This document shows positions 34,971 through 43,290 of a DNA stretch of 64,000 nt, in pieces. The notes below the pieces were generated by a model, which saw only the letters and a program-made list of their open reading frames with translations, was not told the DNA's origin and did no database searches. Within the stretch, counting starts at the first letter, position 1, and every line of letters starts with the position of its first letter. The stretch spans positions 62,001 through 126,000 of the forward strand of contig NZ_CP083566.1 of assembly GCF_025143985.1 (NCBI RefSeq). Direction: 5' to 3'. The translations under genes and the position numbers were made by a program. Source of the stretch: Sulfitobacter sp. W027. Lineage in GTDB: Bacteria; Pseudomonadota; Alphaproteobacteria; Rhodobacterales; Rhodobacteraceae.

Positions 34971-35000
34971 TGTTTCATGACGTTCAAGATATTTGAAACA
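34971..35000. promoter_or_regulatory. Nested inverted repeats in the divergent flavoprotein promoter
   Basis: TGTTTCA (34971-34977) pairs with TGAAACA (34994-35000), and inside it TTCAA (34983-34987) pairs with TTGAA (34993-34997), sharing one arm region. The element sits in the 103-bp AT-rich gap between two divergent paralogous genes and could be an operator for a dimeric regulator controlling both directions. No regulator gene adjoins. Confidence 0.4.
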
Positions 35001-35055
35001 AAGCTAGACAAAAAAATATGCGTTTGCAATTATCTTGCTCAGGGAGACTAGGGTA

Positions 35056-36624
35056 ATGACATCAAATGTTGACGCTGTCATCATTGGCGCGGGGCACAAT
35101 AGCCTTGCTTGTGCCTGCCATCTGGCGGCGCGGGGCTGGCGTGTGGCAGTTTATGAGCAAGCGGCTGAACCGGGGGGTGCGGTAAAGTCGGGCGCCTACA
35201 CGCAACCGGGGTTCCGCCATGACTGGGCGGCGATGAACCTGTCGCTTTTTGCAGGGTCTGCGTTCCATACGGAACACGGCGAAGAGCTTGCACGCCATGG
35301 GCTGGGCTTTGCGCCCACGGCGAACCCTTTTGCGAGCCTGTTTCCGAACGGGCGTTGGCTGGGAATTTCAAATGACCGCGCGTTGAACCGGGCGCGTATT
35401 GCCGGGTTTAGCACGGTGGACGCCGAGGCGTGGGACCGGCTGAGCGATGATTTTCCTGCTGAGGCTGAGACGATTTTTGCCCTGCTTGGCAGCCCGATGC
35501 GGGCAGGGTCAATGGCCAAACTCGGCTGGTCGACATTCCGAAAACGCGGGGCGGGCGGCAGCCTTGATCTCGCGCAATTTTTGCTGATGTCGCCGCGGGC
35601 TTGGTTAGATCAGACCTTTGAGGATGACCGGGTAAAAGCCACTTTCGCTGCGTGGGGCATGCATCTTGATTTCGCCCCTGACATCGCGGGCGGCGCGCTT
35701 TTCCCCTATCTCGAAGCGATGGCGGCGCAAGCCTTCGGCATGGTGTTGGGCCAAGGCGGCGCGGATAAAGTGACCCGCGCGATGGTGCGGATGATCGAAG
35801 CGCGCGGTGGCAGCGTCACCTGCAACGCAGAGGTAACGGGCATCGAAGAGGCCGGTGGCCGGGCGACCGGGGTCACACTTGCCGATGGGTGCTTTATCGG
35901 GGCCGACAAGGCGGTGATCGCTAATGTCGCGCCGTCGGCTCTGCTGCGCCTGACCGGAGGCAGCGGCGACGCGCGGCATGATAAGGCGATGAAGTCCTTC
36001 CAACACGCGCCCGGCACGATGATGATCCATCTGGCGATGGACGACCTACCGAACTGGCCTGCCGCCGAGTTGAACCGCTTCGCTTATGTGCATCTTGCCC
36101 CATCGATGGACCAGATGGCGCGCACCTATGCGCAGGCAAAAGCCGGGATGCTGCCGGACGAGCCGGTGATCGTCTGCGGCCAGCCTACGGTGGTTGACCC
36201 CAGCCGTGCGCCAGAGGGGAAGCATGTGCTCTGGCTTCAGGTGCGAATGGTGCCGGGGCAGATCAAAGGGGACGCTAAGGGCGTAATCGCGGCGCGGGAT
36301 TGGGAGAGCGCCGCCACGCCGATGGCTGAGCGCGCGCTTGATCTGCTGGAGCGCTACGCCCCGGGCACCCGTACCCGTATCCTCGACCGCCATGTGGTGA
36401 CACCCACGATGCTGGAGGCCGATAACCCCAACCTTATCGGCGGCGATCAGGTTTGCGGCAGCCATCACCTGCACCAACATTTCATGAACCGCCCCGCGCG
36501 CGGCTTTGCCGATGGCAGCACGCCGATCAGAGGACTTTACCACACCGGCGCCGCTGTTTGGCCCGGAGGTGGCACGGGGGCAGGGCCCGGCACCTTGCTC
36601 GCCCGAAAACTCGCCGGAAAATAA
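35056..36624 (+). CDS. NAD(P)/FAD-dependent oxidoreductase, PYROXD2/phytoene-desaturase-like (B)
   Basis: 522 residues, paralogous to the divergent neighbour. The FAD motif is DAVIIGAGHNSLACACHLAARG, followed by VYEQAAEPGGAVKSGAYTQPGF. The middle FGMVLGQGGADKVTRAMVRM and the C-terminus YHTGAAVWPGGGTGAGPG repeat the layout of protein A. The GxGHNSL form is characteristic of the PYROXD2-type branch. ATG 35056 was chosen with AGGGAGA upstream; a TTG 7 codons earlier is open. It is followed after 42 bp by a complete peptide-type ABC importer, which suggests the flavoprotein pair acts on an imported compound. Confidence 0.85.
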   Translation: MTSNVDAVIIGAGHNSLACACHLAARGWRVAVYEQAAEPGGAVKSGAYTQPGFRHDWAAMNLSLFAGSAFHTEHGEELARHGLGFAPTANPFASLFPNGRWLGISNDRALNRARIAGFSTVDAEAWDRLSDDFPAEAETIFALLGSPMRAGSMAKLGWSTFRKRGAGGSLDLAQFLLMSPRAWLDQTFEDDRVKATFAAWGMHLDFAPDIAGGALFPYLEAMAAQAFGMVLGQGGADKVTRAMVRMIEARGGSVTCNAEVTGIEEAGGRATGVTLADGCFIGADKAVIANVAPSALLRLTGGSGDARHDKAMKSFQHAPGTMMIHLAMDDLPNWPAAELNRFAYVHLAPSMDQMARTYAQAKAGMLPDEPVIVCGQPTVVDPSRAPEGKHVLWLQVRMVPGQIKGDAKGVIAARDWESAATPMAERALDLLERYAPGTRTRILDRHVVTPTMLEADNPNLIGGDQVCGSHHLHQHFMNRPARGFADGSTPIRGLYHTGAAVWPGGGTGAGPGTLLARKLAGK

Positions 36625-36666
36625 CAATAAAAACCAAAATAACCATTTCTCAGGGAGAGAAAGACA

Positions 36667-38193
36667 ATGAAACTATCCAGACGTAGCCTACTCAAGACCA
36701 GCGCCGCGGCAGCAACCTTTGCCACCGTCGGCCTGCCCAGCTTTGCCCAAGAAATCGAAGAATTGGTCATCGCCTACAACGTCAACCTGCCCAGCTGGGA
36801 TCCGACCGTTGGCCCTTCGGCGGTGAACCCGACGATCCAAGGGTTCTACCAGTCGGTTTTCGATCTCTATATCCCGCAGAACCCAGACCTGTCCTTCGGC
36901 CAAGGCTTGATCACCGATTACGGTTGGAACGACGATCAAACGAAAATTTGGTTGGAGATCCGCGACGGGGTGACATGGCACAACGGTGATCCCTTCACCG
37001 CTGAAGATGTCGCATGGTCGCTTGAACGCGCCGCCAATGCCGAGACGGGCAACCCGATCCAATTCATCTGGGGCAAGGTCGAGAACATCACCGCCGAGGG
37101 CAACCGTGTCACGGCGGATGTGAAGGAATATGAGCCGACGTTCTTTAAGTGGATGTCATTTCTTACCGGCTATGTGCTGCCCAAGAAATACTACGAGGAA
37201 GTCGGCGCAGACGGGTTTGAGGCCGCACCCATTGGCACCGGCCCCTATATGGTCGAGAAGTTTGAGCGCAACGCTTTTGTGCGGCTGAAAGCGAACGAGA
37301 ATTACTGGGGCGGCGCACCTGAGTTCAAATCCGTGACAATCAAATTTGTGACCGACGCGGCCTCCCGCGTGGCGGAAATTGAATCAGGCAATGCTCATGT
37401 CACGCTCGAAGTGCCCTATGAAGAGTTCGACCGCCTGAAAGCGAAGGACGGCATAGAAGGCGTGGCCGAACCGATCTCTGACATCGGCATGATCTTCCTT
37501 AACGATATCGAAGCGATGACCGACCCCAATGTGCGCATGGCTGCCGCTTTGGCGATCGACAAGAAGCTGATTATCGACCGGCTCTTGTCGGGCTATGGGG
37601 TGCCAATCGACACGCTGCAAACCCCCGATTACGCCGCCTATGATGAGACCATCACTGTCGGCCACGACATTGAAAAGGCCAAGGCGCTGTTGGCGGAATC
37701 GGGCTTTAGCACCGAGAACCCGGTGAAGTTCACCATCCAGACCACCAAGGGCTTCAAACCCAAGGACTACGAGATGGTGCAAGCCATTGTCGGGCTCTGG
37801 CGCAAGGTCGGGATCGAAGCCGAGATCGAGGTCTATGAGATCGCCAAACACTATGAGTTGCGCGCCGCCGATACGCTGGCGCCTGCGGCCTTTTACAACT
37901 GGGGTAACTCGGTGGGTGATCCAACAACCTCGACCGGTTTTGCCATGTTCGGCCCCTCGCCGCATTCGGTTTGGGATGGGGAAGAGACCTTCAACATGAT
38001 CCTGCCGCTTTGGGGCGAGAAGGACGAGGCCAAACGCATCGAGGGCTGGAAGGCCGTTGACCGCCACATCGCCGAGAACGCGGAGGTGATCCCGCTGCTG
38101 CAATATGTCCAGCCGATCCTGCACGTTTCTGCCGTCAATGTGGTGCCACACCGTTCAGGCGCGTTGCTGCCGCATCTGATGACGCGCGCTTAA
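36667..38193 (+). CDS. Peptide/nickel-type ABC transporter substrate-binding protein (family 5)
   Basis: 508 residues. The twin-arginine-like signal MKLSRRSLLKTSAAAATFA ends near SFAQE. Family 5 features are LEIRDGVTWHNGDPFTAEDVAWSLER, IGTGPYMVEKFERN and NENYWGGAPEFKSVTIKFV, with RMAAALAIDKKLIIDRLLSGYG. It binds the substrate in the periplasm for the four downstream ABC subunits. Family 5 proteins take di/oligopeptides, but also nickel, sugars, opines and amines. Adjacent flavoproteins and absence of peptidases point to a non-peptide solute. Confidence 0.9.
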   Translation: MKLSRRSLLKTSAAAATFATVGLPSFAQEIEELVIAYNVNLPSWDPTVGPSAVNPTIQGFYQSVFDLYIPQNPDLSFGQGLITDYGWNDDQTKIWLEIRDGVTWHNGDPFTAEDVAWSLERAANAETGNPIQFIWGKVENITAEGNRVTADVKEYEPTFFKWMSFLTGYVLPKKYYEEVGADGFEAAPIGTGPYMVEKFERNAFVRLKANENYWGGAPEFKSVTIKFVTDAASRVAEIESGNAHVTLEVPYEEFDRLKAKDGIEGVAEPISDIGMIFLNDIEAMTDPNVRMAAALAIDKKLIIDRLLSGYGVPIDTLQTPDYAAYDETITVGHDIEKAKALLAESGFSTENPVKFTIQTTKGFKPKDYEMVQAIVGLWRKVGIEAEIEVYEIAKHYELRAADTLAPAAFYNWGNSVGDPTTSTGFAMFGPSPHSVWDGEETFNMILPLWGEKDEAKRIEGWKAVDRHIAENAEVIPLLQYVQPILHVSAVNVVPHRSGALLPHLMTRA

Positions 38194-38207
38194 CGCCAGC
38201 TGGCTTT

Positions 38208-38233
38208 GACGGGGCGGCGCTTGTCGCCCCGTC
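38208..38233 (+). terminator. Intercistronic hairpin after the family 5 binding-protein gene
   Basis: GACGGGGCG (38208-38216) / CGCCCCGTC (38225-38233) gives a perfect 9-bp stem with an 8-nt loop, 14 nt past the stop and 22 nt before the permease start. No T-run follows, so a stabilising or attenuating hairpin is more likely than a full terminator. Confidence 0.65.
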
Positions 38234-38255
38234 ACCCCAACCTTTCAGAGGCAAA

Positions 38256-39266
38256 ATGACCCTATTGCGCAATATATTGATGCGGCTGCTGAGCATCGCC
38301 ATCACGCTCTTTGGTGTGGCCGTGATCATCTTTGTGGTGATCCGTGTCGTGCCGGGCAACCCCATCGCCATGATGCTCCCGCCCGGGGCGACAGAGGCGG
38401 ATATTGCACGGCTTCAGGCGCAATATGGGTTTGATAGATCGATCTTTGAGCAGTTCACGATCTGGCTGGGCGGGGTGGTTCAGGGTGATTTCGGCACATC
38501 GATCTCGCTGCGCCAGCCGGTCAGTGCTTTGGTGCTGAACCGTCTGCCTGCTACGCTGGAGCTTAGCATTATCGCCTTGGTGATTGCGGTGGTGATCGGC
38601 GGCACCATGGCGCTGACCGGCACGCGCTGGCGCAATACCCGCAAGGAGGGTGCCATTGATGTCTCAACAGGCATGGCCCTGTCGATCCCGGATTTCCTTT
38701 GGGGGCTGGTGTTGATCCTGCTCTTTGGCGTGCTCTGGCCGGTGTTTCATATTTCGGGGCGCATATCCCCCGCGCTCGACATTGATTTCACCACCAACTT
38801 TTACCTTTTCGAAGCCCTGCTGCGGCTGCGTTTTGACGTGTTGGGCGATCTGATCGGCCATATGTTCATGCCCGCGCTGGCGCTGGCAATCCCGCTGTCG
38901 GCAATCATCGCGCAGCTGCTCAAGCAAAGCCTGAAAGAAACCATGCATCTTGATTACGTTACCCTATCGCGCACTCATGGCTATGGCGAACACCATGTCA
39001 TTACCCGCGACGCGTTGCCCAACGCGATCCTGCCGACGCTGACCTTGGTGGGGGTGCAGTTTACCTTTCTGATCGGCGGCACAGTCATCATCGAGCGGCT
39101 GTTCAGCTACGAAGGATTGGGCAATATGGCCATCGACGCGGTGATCAACCGCGACCTGCCGTTGATCCAAGGGATCGTGATCCTGTTCGCGCTGATTTTC
39201 ACCCTCGTGAACCTAGCTGTCGACATGCTCTATGTCGTGCTGAACCCGAGGTTGCGCCATGCGTGA
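38256..39266 (+). CDS. ABC transporter permease, DppB/OppB-like
   Basis: 336 residues with about six membrane helices. The N-terminal region (LLRNILMRLLSIAITLFGVAVIIFVVIRVVPGNPIA, positions 3-38, seen as one long hydrophobic start plus the R-V-x-PGNP motif) is the DppB hallmark. The coupling loop is MHLDYVTLSRTHGYGEHHVITRDALPNAILPTLT, in which the EAA-like glycine is preserved. It forms the channel with the next protein. It overlaps the DppC-like gene by 8 bp. Confidence 0.9.
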   Translation: MTLLRNILMRLLSIAITLFGVAVIIFVVIRVVPGNPIAMMLPPGATEADIARLQAQYGFDRSIFEQFTIWLGGVVQGDFGTSISLRQPVSALVLNRLPATLELSIIALVIAVVIGGTMALTGTRWRNTRKEGAIDVSTGMALSIPDFLWGLVLILLFGVLWPVFHISGRISPALDIDFTTNFYLFEALLRLRFDVLGDLIGHMFMPALALAIPLSAIIAQLLKQSLKETMHLDYVTLSRTHGYGEHHVITRDALPNAILPTLTLVGVQFTFLIGGTVIIERLFSYEGLGNMAIDAVINRDLPLIQGIVILFALIFTLVNLAVDMLYVVLNPRLRHA

Positions 39267-40110
39267 TGCGAGAGGTGATGTAAAACGCCCCATCGGGCTG
39301 CGGCTTTGGCTGTCGGGCGGGTGGCTGATCCTGCTGGTGATGGCCGCTTTGCTGGCACCGTGGATCGCCCCGCAGGATCCGCTGGCGCAGGATCTCTTCA
39401 CGTCACGCCTGCCGCCATTTTGGGAGGCAGGGGCCGAGCCGGGCTATTGGCTGGGGTCGGACTCCCTGGGCCGCGATGTGCTGAGCCGTATCATCCACGG
39501 CGCGCGTTTGGCGCTGATTGTGGCGCTGGTGGCAGGCACGCTGACCTGTGTGATCGGCACGGCTCTGGGGCTCATCGCGGGCTATTATCGCGGCTGGCCG
39601 GATCGGATCATCAGCCGCTTTGTCGACATCTGGATGGCCTTCCCGCCGGTGCTCTTCGCCATTCTGCTGATCGCGGTCTTGGGCACGGGCCGCACCTCAA
39701 TCATTATCGCCATCGTGGTGATCGACTGGACCCGCTTTGCCCGCGTGATCCGGGCCGAAGCGATGACCCAAGGCGCGATGGATTATGTCGCCTCTGCCCA
39801 AGTGGCGGGGCGCAAGCGGATGGGAACGATGCTGACCGAGATACTGCCGAATGTGCTGCCCACAATCATTGCGCTGCTGACGCTTGAGATGGGCATTGCC
39901 GTGATCGTTGAAGCGATCCTGAGCTTCGTGAACCTGTCGATCTCGACCGATAGCCCCACTTGGGGGGGCATGATCTCTGAAGGGCGCACCTCGGTCCATC
40001 AGGCGTGGTGGGTGCTGGTGTTTCCGCTGGTCACGTTGTTTCTGACGGTGCTCAGCTTCTCTCAACTGGGCGAAGGGTTGAAAGACCGCTTTGATCCGGT
40101 GCTGCGATGA
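39259..40110 (+). CDS. ABC transporter permease, DppC/OppC-like
   Basis: 283 residues. The cytoplasmic start is followed by helix 1 (LSGGWLILLVMAALLAPWIA) and the family motif YWLGSDSLGRDVLSRIIHGAR, then four to five further helices. The coupling loop is DYVASAQVAGRKRMGTMLTEILPNVLPTII. It pairs with the DppB-like subunit. The stop overlaps the next ATG by 4 bp. Confidence 0.9.
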   Translation: MRDARGDVKRPIGLRLWLSGGWLILLVMAALLAPWIAPQDPLAQDLFTSRLPPFWEAGAEPGYWLGSDSLGRDVLSRIIHGARLALIVALVAGTLTCVIGTALGLIAGYYRGWPDRIISRFVDIWMAFPPVLFAILLIAVLGTGRTSIIIAIVVIDWTRFARVIRAEAMTQGAMDYVASAQVAGRKRMGTMLTEILPNVLPTIIALLTLEMGIAVIVEAILSFVNLSISTDSPTWGGMISEGRTSVHQAWWVLVFPLVTLFLTVLSFSQLGEGLKDRFDPVLR

Positions 40111-40976
40111 GTGCTTTTTTGGAAATCCGCAACCTCTGCGTCACGCTCAAAAGCGGCGCGCCGATCTTGCGCAATGTCTCGCTCAGCGTTGCGGCAGGGC
40201 AGGTTCATGGGCTGGTGGGCGAAAGCGGCGCGGGCAAGTCGATGATCGGCAAGGCCGTGCTGGGCACTTTGCCCCGCGCGCTGGCGGTGACGCGAGGCGA
40301 GATCTGGCTTGATGGGGTCGATCTGCAAACCCTGCGCCCGGCTGAACGTCGCCGCCGTATCGGCGCATTGGCGGCGCTGATCCCCCAAGACCCGCTGACT
40401 GCACTCAACCCCGCCCGGCGCATCGGGCCGCAGATCACCCGGCGGCTGGTGGATATCCTCGGCTGGTCCCGCGCCGATGCTGAGGCGCGTGCGCTGGAGC
40501 TGTTGGCAGAGGTCCAGATCCCCGACCCCGCCCGCGTGATGCGCAGCTACCCGCATGAGCTGTCGGGCGGCATGCGCCAGCGCATCCTGATCGCTGCGGC
40601 CTTTGCCGCCGAGCCGAAGCTCATCATCGCAGATGAGCCTACGACGGCCTTGGATGTGACGGTGCAAAAGCAGATCCTGCGATTGATAGCCGACATGCAG
40701 ACGCGCCATGGGACGGCGCTTTTGTTCGTGACCCACGACCTTGGCGTCGTGTCCAAGGTCTGTGACACGCTTAGCGTGCTTTATGCAGGCAAGGTCGTGG
40801 AAGAGGCGCAGATGCGGCGGTTTTTCATGCATCCGATACATCCCTATTCGGCTGCACTCTTGGCGGCGACGCCCAGTTACAAAGACCCCGAAGGGTCGCT
40901 GACCCCGGTGCCGCAATCGGTGATTGATCAGGTGGAACGCGAAGTGACGGACCATGACCGGAGGGCGGGCCTTTGA
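40107..40976 (+). CDS. ABC transporter ATP-binding protein, DppD/OppD-like
   Basis: 289 residues. Walker A is GESGAGKSMIG, signature LSGGMRQRILIAAAF, Walker B LIIADEPTTALD and H-loop LFVTHDLGVV. The C-terminal stretch ATPSYKDPEGSLTPVP replaces the usual Cys-rich iron-sulfur motif region of OppD-type ATPases, so that cluster appears absent here. It overlaps its neighbours by 4 bp on both sides, consistent with a single mRNA. Confidence 0.92.
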   Translation: MSAFLEIRNLCVTLKSGAPILRNVSLSVAAGQVHGLVGESGAGKSMIGKAVLGTLPRALAVTRGEIWLDGVDLQTLRPAERRRRIGALAALIPQDPLTALNPARRIGPQITRRLVDILGWSRADAEARALELLAEVQIPDPARVMRSYPHELSGGMRQRILIAAAFAAEPKLIIADEPTTALDVTVQKQILRLIADMQTRHGTALLFVTHDLGVVSKVCDTLSVLYAGKVVEEAQMRRFFMHPIHPYSAALLAATPSYKDPEGSLTPVPQSVIDQVEREVTDHDRRAGL

Positions 40977-41767
40977 TGTATCAAGTGAGAGACCTGCGGC
41001 TGTCTTTCCCAGACATGACCCGCAAACCGCTGTTCGGCGCAGCCCCGCGGATCGAAATCCTACGCGGGCTCAGTTTCGACGTGCCGAAAGGTGCTGTGCT
41101 TGGCATCGTCGGTGGTTCGGGTTCGGGCAAATCCACATTGGGCCGCGCCATGCTGCGGCTGTTGGAGCCGACGGGCGGCAGCATCACCTTCAACGGGCGC
41201 GACATTACCCATTTGGAGGAGGACGCTTTGCGCCCGATGCGCGCGCAGATGCAGATGATTTTCCAAGACCCGATGTCCTCGCTCAACCCTCGTCGGCAAG
41301 TCGGGGGCATCATCGCCGGTCCGCTGCGGGTGCAGGGGCATGACGGCATCCCCGCCAAGGTGACAAAGGCGCTGGACATGGTGGGGCTGCCGCGCAGTTT
41401 CGCCAATCGCTATCCCCATGAACTCTCAGGCGGGCAGCGGCAGCGTGTCGGCATCGCGCGCGCCATTGCGCTCAGGCCCGAATTTATCCTCGCGGATGAG
41501 ATCGTCTCAGGGCTTGATGTGTCCTCTCAAGCGCAGGTGCTGAACCTCTTGCAGGACTTAGTGCGCGAATTGGGGCTGACCTTGGCCTTTATCAGCCATG
41601 ATATGTCGGTGATCCGGCGGCTTTGTGATCAGATCATCGTGCTCTATCAAGGAGAGATCGTGGAGCAGGCGCAAACCGCAGACCTCTTTGCCGCGCCACA
41701 GGCGGAATATACCCGCAGGCTGCTGGATGCGATTCCGCTGCCGGACCCGGATCAAGTCTGGGTCTGA
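40973..41767 (+). CDS. ABC transporter ATP-binding protein, DppF/OppF-like
   Basis: 264 residues. Walker A GGSGSGKSTLG, Q-loop MIFQDPMSSLNPRRQVGG, signature LSGGQRQRVGIARAI, Walker B FILADEIVSGLDVSSQ and H-loop AFISHDMSVI. The phrase FQDPMSSLNPR is diagnostic of DppF/OppF. It ends the importer operon. The next gene on this strand begins 464 bp later with its own operators. Confidence 0.92.
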   Translation: MMYQVRDLRLSFPDMTRKPLFGAAPRIEILRGLSFDVPKGAVLGIVGGSGSGKSTLGRAMLRLLEPTGGSITFNGRDITHLEEDALRPMRAQMQMIFQDPMSSLNPRRQVGGIIAGPLRVQGHDGIPAKVTKALDMVGLPRSFANRYPHELSGGQRQRVGIARAIALRPEFILADEIVSGLDVSSQAQVLNLLQDLVRELGLTLAFISHDMSVIRRLCDQIIVLYQGEIVEQAQTADLFAAPQAEYTRRLLDAIPLPDPDQVWV

Positions 41768-42130
41768 CAGGCAACGTCTCTGACGCAGGACCTGCCGCCG
41801 GGGTTTTGCCTCAGCGCGAAGCCGCCGTCTTAGACTGGTGCGATACAACGTCCTGTATAGGCTCTTCGTTTTCGTTGATTGCTCTGCGATCATGACACGC
41901 GCTTTCAAACAGCACCACTAGGCGCCGCTCTCTGCCGTATCGACCCGTGATCCCGTTGCCGAACGCGCTAGGAAGGTCGTGTTGATGACCGATGATTTGC
42001 GCCTCCAGTAGATCCGCCCTCGGGTTGCGTTTTCCGGGGCCGCGGCCTGTGGGCGCAGGCCAATTGTGCCGCGGGTGTCAACTCTTTCGGACGAAATGCC
42101 ATCATCACCACCCCCTCACACAACCTAAAA
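41768..42130. other. Intergenic region between the ABC importer and the xylose operon
   Basis: Of the 464-bp gap, the first 360 bp contain no frame with family features, no repeat and no clean terminator hairpin that I can see. GC content falls toward the right end, where the operators and promoter of the xylose operon lie (described separately). The longer open frames here on either strand run into or oppose real genes and look like chance frames. Confidence 0.5.
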
Positions 42131-42166
42131 TGATATACGTCTATCAAAAATGATTGACGTATATCA
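42131..42166. promoter_or_regulatory. Tandem LacI-type operators
   Basis: Two 16-bp near-palindromes, TGATATACGTCTATCA (42131-42146) and TGATTGACGTATATCA (42151-42166), are spaced 20 bp centre to centre (two helical turns). They are near inverted copies of one another: GATATACGTC reappears as GACGTATATC. Both have the central ACGT and outer TGAT/ATCA arms expected of LacI-family operators. They lie about 65-100 bp before the LacI-type gene that heads the operon. Confidence 0.8.
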
Positions 42167-42182
42167 AAATATGCAGATAGAT
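42154..42182 (+). promoter_or_regulatory. Probable sigma-70 promoter of the xylose operon
   Basis: TTGACG (42154-42159) and ATAGAT (42177-42182) are separated by 17 nt. The -35 hexamer lies inside the second operator, so bound repressor would exclude RNA polymerase. The -10 is a weak match. A CCAAGC/GCTTGG inverted repeat (42187-42204) follows in the probable leader. Confidence 0.5.
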
Positions 42183-42186
42183 AGGT

Positions 42187-42204
42187 CCAAGCGGCGCTGC
42201 TTGG
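42187..42204 (+). other. Near-palindrome in the xylose operon leader
   Basis: CCAAGCGGCGCTGCTTGG has 6-bp perfect arms CCAAGC/GCTTGG and additional pairing inside. It lies between the promoter and the ATG at 42232, so it would be either a leader hairpin or a third protein-binding site differing from the upstream operators. Confidence 0.4.
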
Positions 42205-42231
42205 GAGGGTTGGCGCGATGGGGGAGGGATC

Positions 42232-43290
42232 ATGACAAGTCCGACACTGAGCGATGTCGCACGTGCTGCCGGGGTGAGCTATGCCACCGCGGACCGGGTG
42301 ATCAACAACCGCGGCAATGTGGCCGAAAAGTCCATCGCCAAGGTGCGCGAAGCTGTGTCGGCGCTTGGATATGTGCGCAATGTCGCCGCGGCCAATCTGT
42401 CGCGCGGGCGCATTTACCGGCTCGCCTTCCTGATCCCGCGTGGTTCCAACGCCTTTTTCGACCGCATACGCCAGCACATTCAGCACGCCGCCAACCATCA
42501 GGCCACCGAACGGGTGACTGCCGAAGTGATCGAGATCGCGGCCTTCGCGGTCGAAGGGCTGCAGGACAGTATCTCGGACCTGCTTGAGCATGATTTTGAT
42601 GGCATTGCTATCGTCGGTTTGCAGAGCGCCACGCTGGAAGCGCCATTGGCGGCACTACGGGCCAAAGGGGTAGCAGTTGTGGGGCTCGTCTCCGACCTGC
42701 CGCAGGCTGCCCGCGCCGCTTATATCGGGATCGACAATATCTCCGCAGGGCGCACCGCCGCGCGGATGGTGGGGCTGGCGCATGCCGGGCAGGGCGGTGA
42801 GGTCCTGACCTTCGCAGGCTCGCTTGACGCCCGCGACCATGCAGAGCGCCTAACCGGGTTTCGCGAAGTGTTGCGGGCCGATTTTCCGCAGATCGAGGTG
42901 CTCGATCCTATCATGACCAAGGATGATGCACAGGTACTCCGCGCGCAGACGCGAGAGGCGCTTCGTCAGGCAGGTCTTACCGCGCTTTACAACGTCGGGG
43001 CGGGGAACAGCGGCTTGATCGCGGCTTTGCGAGAGGCTCAAGCCAAACGGCCCTTCTGTGTGGTGCATGAGCTGGTCGCCCACTCGCGCCAAGCGCTGCT
43101 CGACCAGAACATCGATCTGGTGATCGACCAGCGCCCCGATGTGGAGATCAATCGCGCCTTTACCGTGCTGCGCGCCCTGATCGACCAAAAGGAGTTGCCG
43201 CCGATGCCGGAACTCGTGCCGACGATTTATGTGCGGGACAATCTGCCCGCCGACGCTTTGACCGATCAGATGAAGGCCCAAGATTCATGA
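42232..43290 (+). CDS. LacI-family transcriptional regulator of the xylose operon
   Basis: 352 residues. The N-terminal helix-turn-helix [30 protein letters not shown] (positions 4-33, with the hinge helix [18 protein letters not shown] after it) is LacI-type, followed by a periplasmic-binding-protein-like sensor domain (about 60-340). It is the first gene of the operon and its stop overlaps xylA by 4 bp, so it is probably autoregulated through the tandem operators upstream. Likely effector: xylose or a related pentose. The ATG follows GGGGGAGGG. Confidence 0.9.
   Translation: MTSPTLSDVARAAGVSYATADRVINNRGNVAEKSIAKVREAVSALGYVRNVAAANLSRGRIYRLAFLIPRGSNAFFDRIRQHIQHAANHQATERVTAEVIEIAAFAVEGLQDSISDLLEHDFDGIAIVGLQSATLEAPLAALRAKGVAVVGLVSDLPQAARAAYIGIDNISAGRTAARMVGLAHAGQGGEVLTFAGSLDARDHAERLTGFREVLRADFPQIEVLDPIMTKDDAQVLRAQTREALRQAGLTALYNVGAGNSGLIAALREAQAKRPFCVVHELVAHSRQALLDQNIDLVIDQRPDVEINRAFTVLRALIDQKELPPMPELVPTIYVRDNLPADALTDQMKAQDS

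Noticed and set aside
41968..42591. 207-codon leftward frame across the LacI gene start
   Set aside because: It crosses the operators and the 5' end of a clear LacI-family gene on the opposite strand and has no family features.
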